Source: Lutjanus erythropterus (lineage: Eukaryota > Chordata > Actinopteri > Lutjaniformes > Lutjanidae). From it: a stretch of DNA of 64,000 bases. The notes under the pieces are model-generated. The model was not told where the DNA came from, did not search any database, and saw only the letters and a list, made by a program, of their open reading frames with translations. Positions within the stretch are counted from its first letter, which is position 1, and every line of letters begins with the position of its first letter. A program made the translations under genes and the position numbers. The stretch is taken from assembly GCA_020091685.1 (NCBI GenBank), contig CM034608.1, forward strand, positions 11,799,046 through 11,863,045, given 5' to 3'. This document shows, in pieces, positions 62,089 through 64,000 of the stretch.

Positions 62089-63846
62089 GTGAGTGAATAG
62101 CTAAATGTTGTTTTTTTGTGTGTGTGTTTGTGTATGTTTTCTAGCAGACTTGATGGACAGCTGTTTGGAAGCTAATAACTTTTAGCTCACTTGTCATGAT
62201 AACTGTTTGGGACAGGGACACGCAATAGCTTTTGGCCAAATGACAAGCTAGTAACGTTATACTGAGCCTAACATGTATCCGCTGCCAGGTCATTGTATTT
62301 TACACATATGTTATACAGCAAACAGCAGCTAAACTGTCACAATTAAACGTGAAACACTTAGCCGTTAAGCTAACGAAGTTAGCATGCATGTAGAGCCGGC
62401 GTTTACTTGTTGCCTAGATACCGCGCCAGGTGTATGTCATTTGTGGCAATTTGTCGCCCTCTACTGGGAGGTTGTCTCTCTCCTCAACCCAATCACAAAT
62501 CCTATGTGAAAAAAGATCTAATAGGTATGACAACAATAGTACTATTTTCAACCTAGATTCAAAGCACTGATAGTACCACACATTGACTAGTTTTTAATGA
62601 TTAATATTGACATTAGTGCAGCAGCTGTGTTTGAGGTGGTACTGAGCCTCTGTTTTGTGTTTCTGTTCAACAGGATGAGCTTAGGACTGAGATGAGGAGG
62701 AAGAGCCTGCTCATCCTCATTTACCAACACCTGCTGGGGCAAGGGTCAGTATGAAGTTGTGTGTGAGCTATTGTGTTCAGTTGTAGTTTTGTATTTTTTA
62801 TTAGTTTTAGTTTTTTATTTTGTTTCATTTTTCCTTTTTGTTTCCAATTCAGTTTAGTTTCAATCGGTTTCCAGAGTGTTTTTATTGTTTTAAAATGTTT
62901 AGTTTTAGTTTTTACATATTAGTTTCAATATCAGTTTTAGTTTTTTTATTATAATATGGAGGATATTTGTCAGAGGTAAAATTAAAGATGTTCAGAATAG
63001 ATACAATACAGTACAAACACAACAGTTTGTGAAAGCAGTTGACTCAGAGTCATGTAGACATCCCATGTGCTTCTTGATAATTTGTTCAAATTTGACCAAG
63101 CTGACAAAGACTTAAGTACACAATAACATTTCAGTTAGTTTTTGTTTTGTTTCGGGTAACTAAAAAAAAGAATTACACCTGGTTTTAGTCTTAAGGCTGT
63201 GTGGTTGACAGGCAGTGGCATGGTGGTCTTACCTAGTTTTTTTTTTTTTTTTTTATAGCACACTGCAGCACAAAGGCATTTTTAACAGGATAGATATTGA
63301 TGAGACATTTTACATGTTACAGTGGCAAGTGAACATACACAAATCCAATTTAAAAAGACAACGAGAGGGGAAATAGGTTGAAATACTTATATTTATGGTT
63401 TAATTTAAAGTTACTGTTGGGTCCATAGTAAGAAGCCTACAGAGGGCTGTGTGTTTGTCTGTGTGTGTCTGCGCAGAAAGTGTCTGACTTTATAGCCAAC
63501 ATGCAGTTCATCAACTAAATACATAAAAAGTAAATCATGTTGGACTCGCTGGGTTCACTGCACAAGACAGCAGACATAGCTGACCTTGTTTGTGTTGCTG
63601 ACCTTGTTTATGTTACCGTCTGATCTTTCCATTGTGCATGCACGTGTGTGAGTTGTTATCATGTGTGTCCATTCACCAGCTATGTGGCCACAGCAGTGGC
63701 CTTGGACCAGGAGACTAATGGAGGTGTGAGAAAGTTCGAGGTTTGCGATAACATCGATCTGGAGATGGTGCTGATGGAGTACGAGAGCTATCACTATGTC
63801 AAGTTCCAGAAATATCCCAAACTCGTGAGGAGAACAGCAGAACCAG
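62038..63846 (+). CDS. katnal2: katanin p60 ATPase-containing subunit A-like 2, 5' part
   Basis: KATNAL2 is a microtubule-severing AAA ATPase linked to cilia and sperm microtubules. Only its N-terminal part is in the window. Three coding exons (62038-62088, 62674-62744, 63680-63846) join in phase to 96 codons plus one base. The protein begins [17 protein letters not shown], close to human MELSYQTLKFTHQAREA. Residues about 25-52 form the LisH dimerisation motif ([18 protein letters not shown]), followed by [20 protein letters not shown] and [10 protein letters not shown], which are almost human-identical. The AAA domain with Walker motifs must lie to the right of 64000. A second ATG directly upstream (62035) is in frame; I chose 62038 to match human. 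The gene continues past the donor GTAAAA at 63847. Confidence 0.95.
62089..62673 (+). other. katnal2: katnal2 intron 1 (585 bp)
   Basis: It includes TTAGCCGTTAAGCTAACGAA at 62358, a TTAGC-type repeat piece. Otherwise unremarkable. Confidence 0.85.
62674..62744 (+). CDS. katnal2: katnal2 coding exon 2 (LisH start)
   Basis: This 71-nt exon encodes [20 protein letters not shown] followed by LGQ and two bases. It lies between the acceptor CAACAG and the donor GTCAGT. It holds the first LisH helix. Confidence 0.92.
62745..63679 (+). other. katnal2: katnal2 intron 2 (935 bp)
   Basis: 62780-63170 is a TTTTAGTTTTAG-type low-complexity repeat frequent in fish. A T run is at about 63238-63254. Confidence 0.85.
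63680..63846 (+). CDS. katnal2: katnal2 coding exon 3
   Basis: This 167-nt exon encodes [20 protein letters not shown], then [20 protein letters not shown] and [16 protein letters not shown]. The acceptor is TTCACCAG and the donor GTAAAA, ending in phase 1. It is the most conserved part of katnal2 in this window. Confidence 0.96.
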
Positions 63847-64000
63847 GTAAAAGATCACTGCTAAAACTCTGAGCAACATTAAAATCACATCTCCTGCTCA
63901 GTTGGATACATTTGGTGCTAAATTCTGGATTATTTGGATGTAGTAAATTAATATATATATATATATTTATTCATGTGAAGGTGAAAACAGACATGCAAGA

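Overview
This is vertebrate nuclear DNA, almost certainly from a ray-finned (percomorph-like) fish. It has intron-split genes with GT-AG splice sites, many long CA/GT microsatellites, tRNA-derived SINEs and several interspersed repeat families common in teleost genomes. No bacterial operons, phage, CRISPR arrays or intact transposase genes are visible. Most long open frames are by-products of repeats. || Three protein-coding genes can be read exon by exon. galt (galactose-1-phosphate uridylyltransferase) is on the minus strand, 55582 down to 17470, with 11 coding exons totalling 363 codons. sigmar1 (sigma non-opioid intracellular receptor 1) is on the plus strand, 56151-58194, with 5 coding exons and 222 codons. 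katnal2 (katanin p60 ATPase-like 2) is on the plus strand from 62038 and runs off the right edge after its third coding exon. || Layout: 1-16375 is intergenic DNA, rich in repeats, with no exon I can support. 16376-17290 is a long foldback element just beyond the galt stop. 17470-55582 is galt, a roughly 38 kb gene with introns up to 10.5 kb. 55583-56150 is a short divergent galt/sigmar1 promoter interval. 58195-60420 is the probable sigmar1 3' UTR. 60421-62037 is intergenic sequence leading into katnal2. || The genes do not form one pathway. galt acts in cytosolic galactose breakdown (Leloir pathway), sigmar1 is an ER membrane chaperone-like receptor, and katnal2 is a microtubule-severing AAA protein. 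The head-to-head galt-sigmar1 pair is also found in mammals. katnal2 next to sigmar1 is not the human arrangement. || I did not find a clearly novel system. The points most worth checking are a candidate 36-nt in-frame cassette exon in galt intron 7, simple repeats sitting directly on galt splice sites, the foldback element at the galt 3' end, an additional intron in sigmar1, and an unexplained exon-like open frame at 61134-61208.
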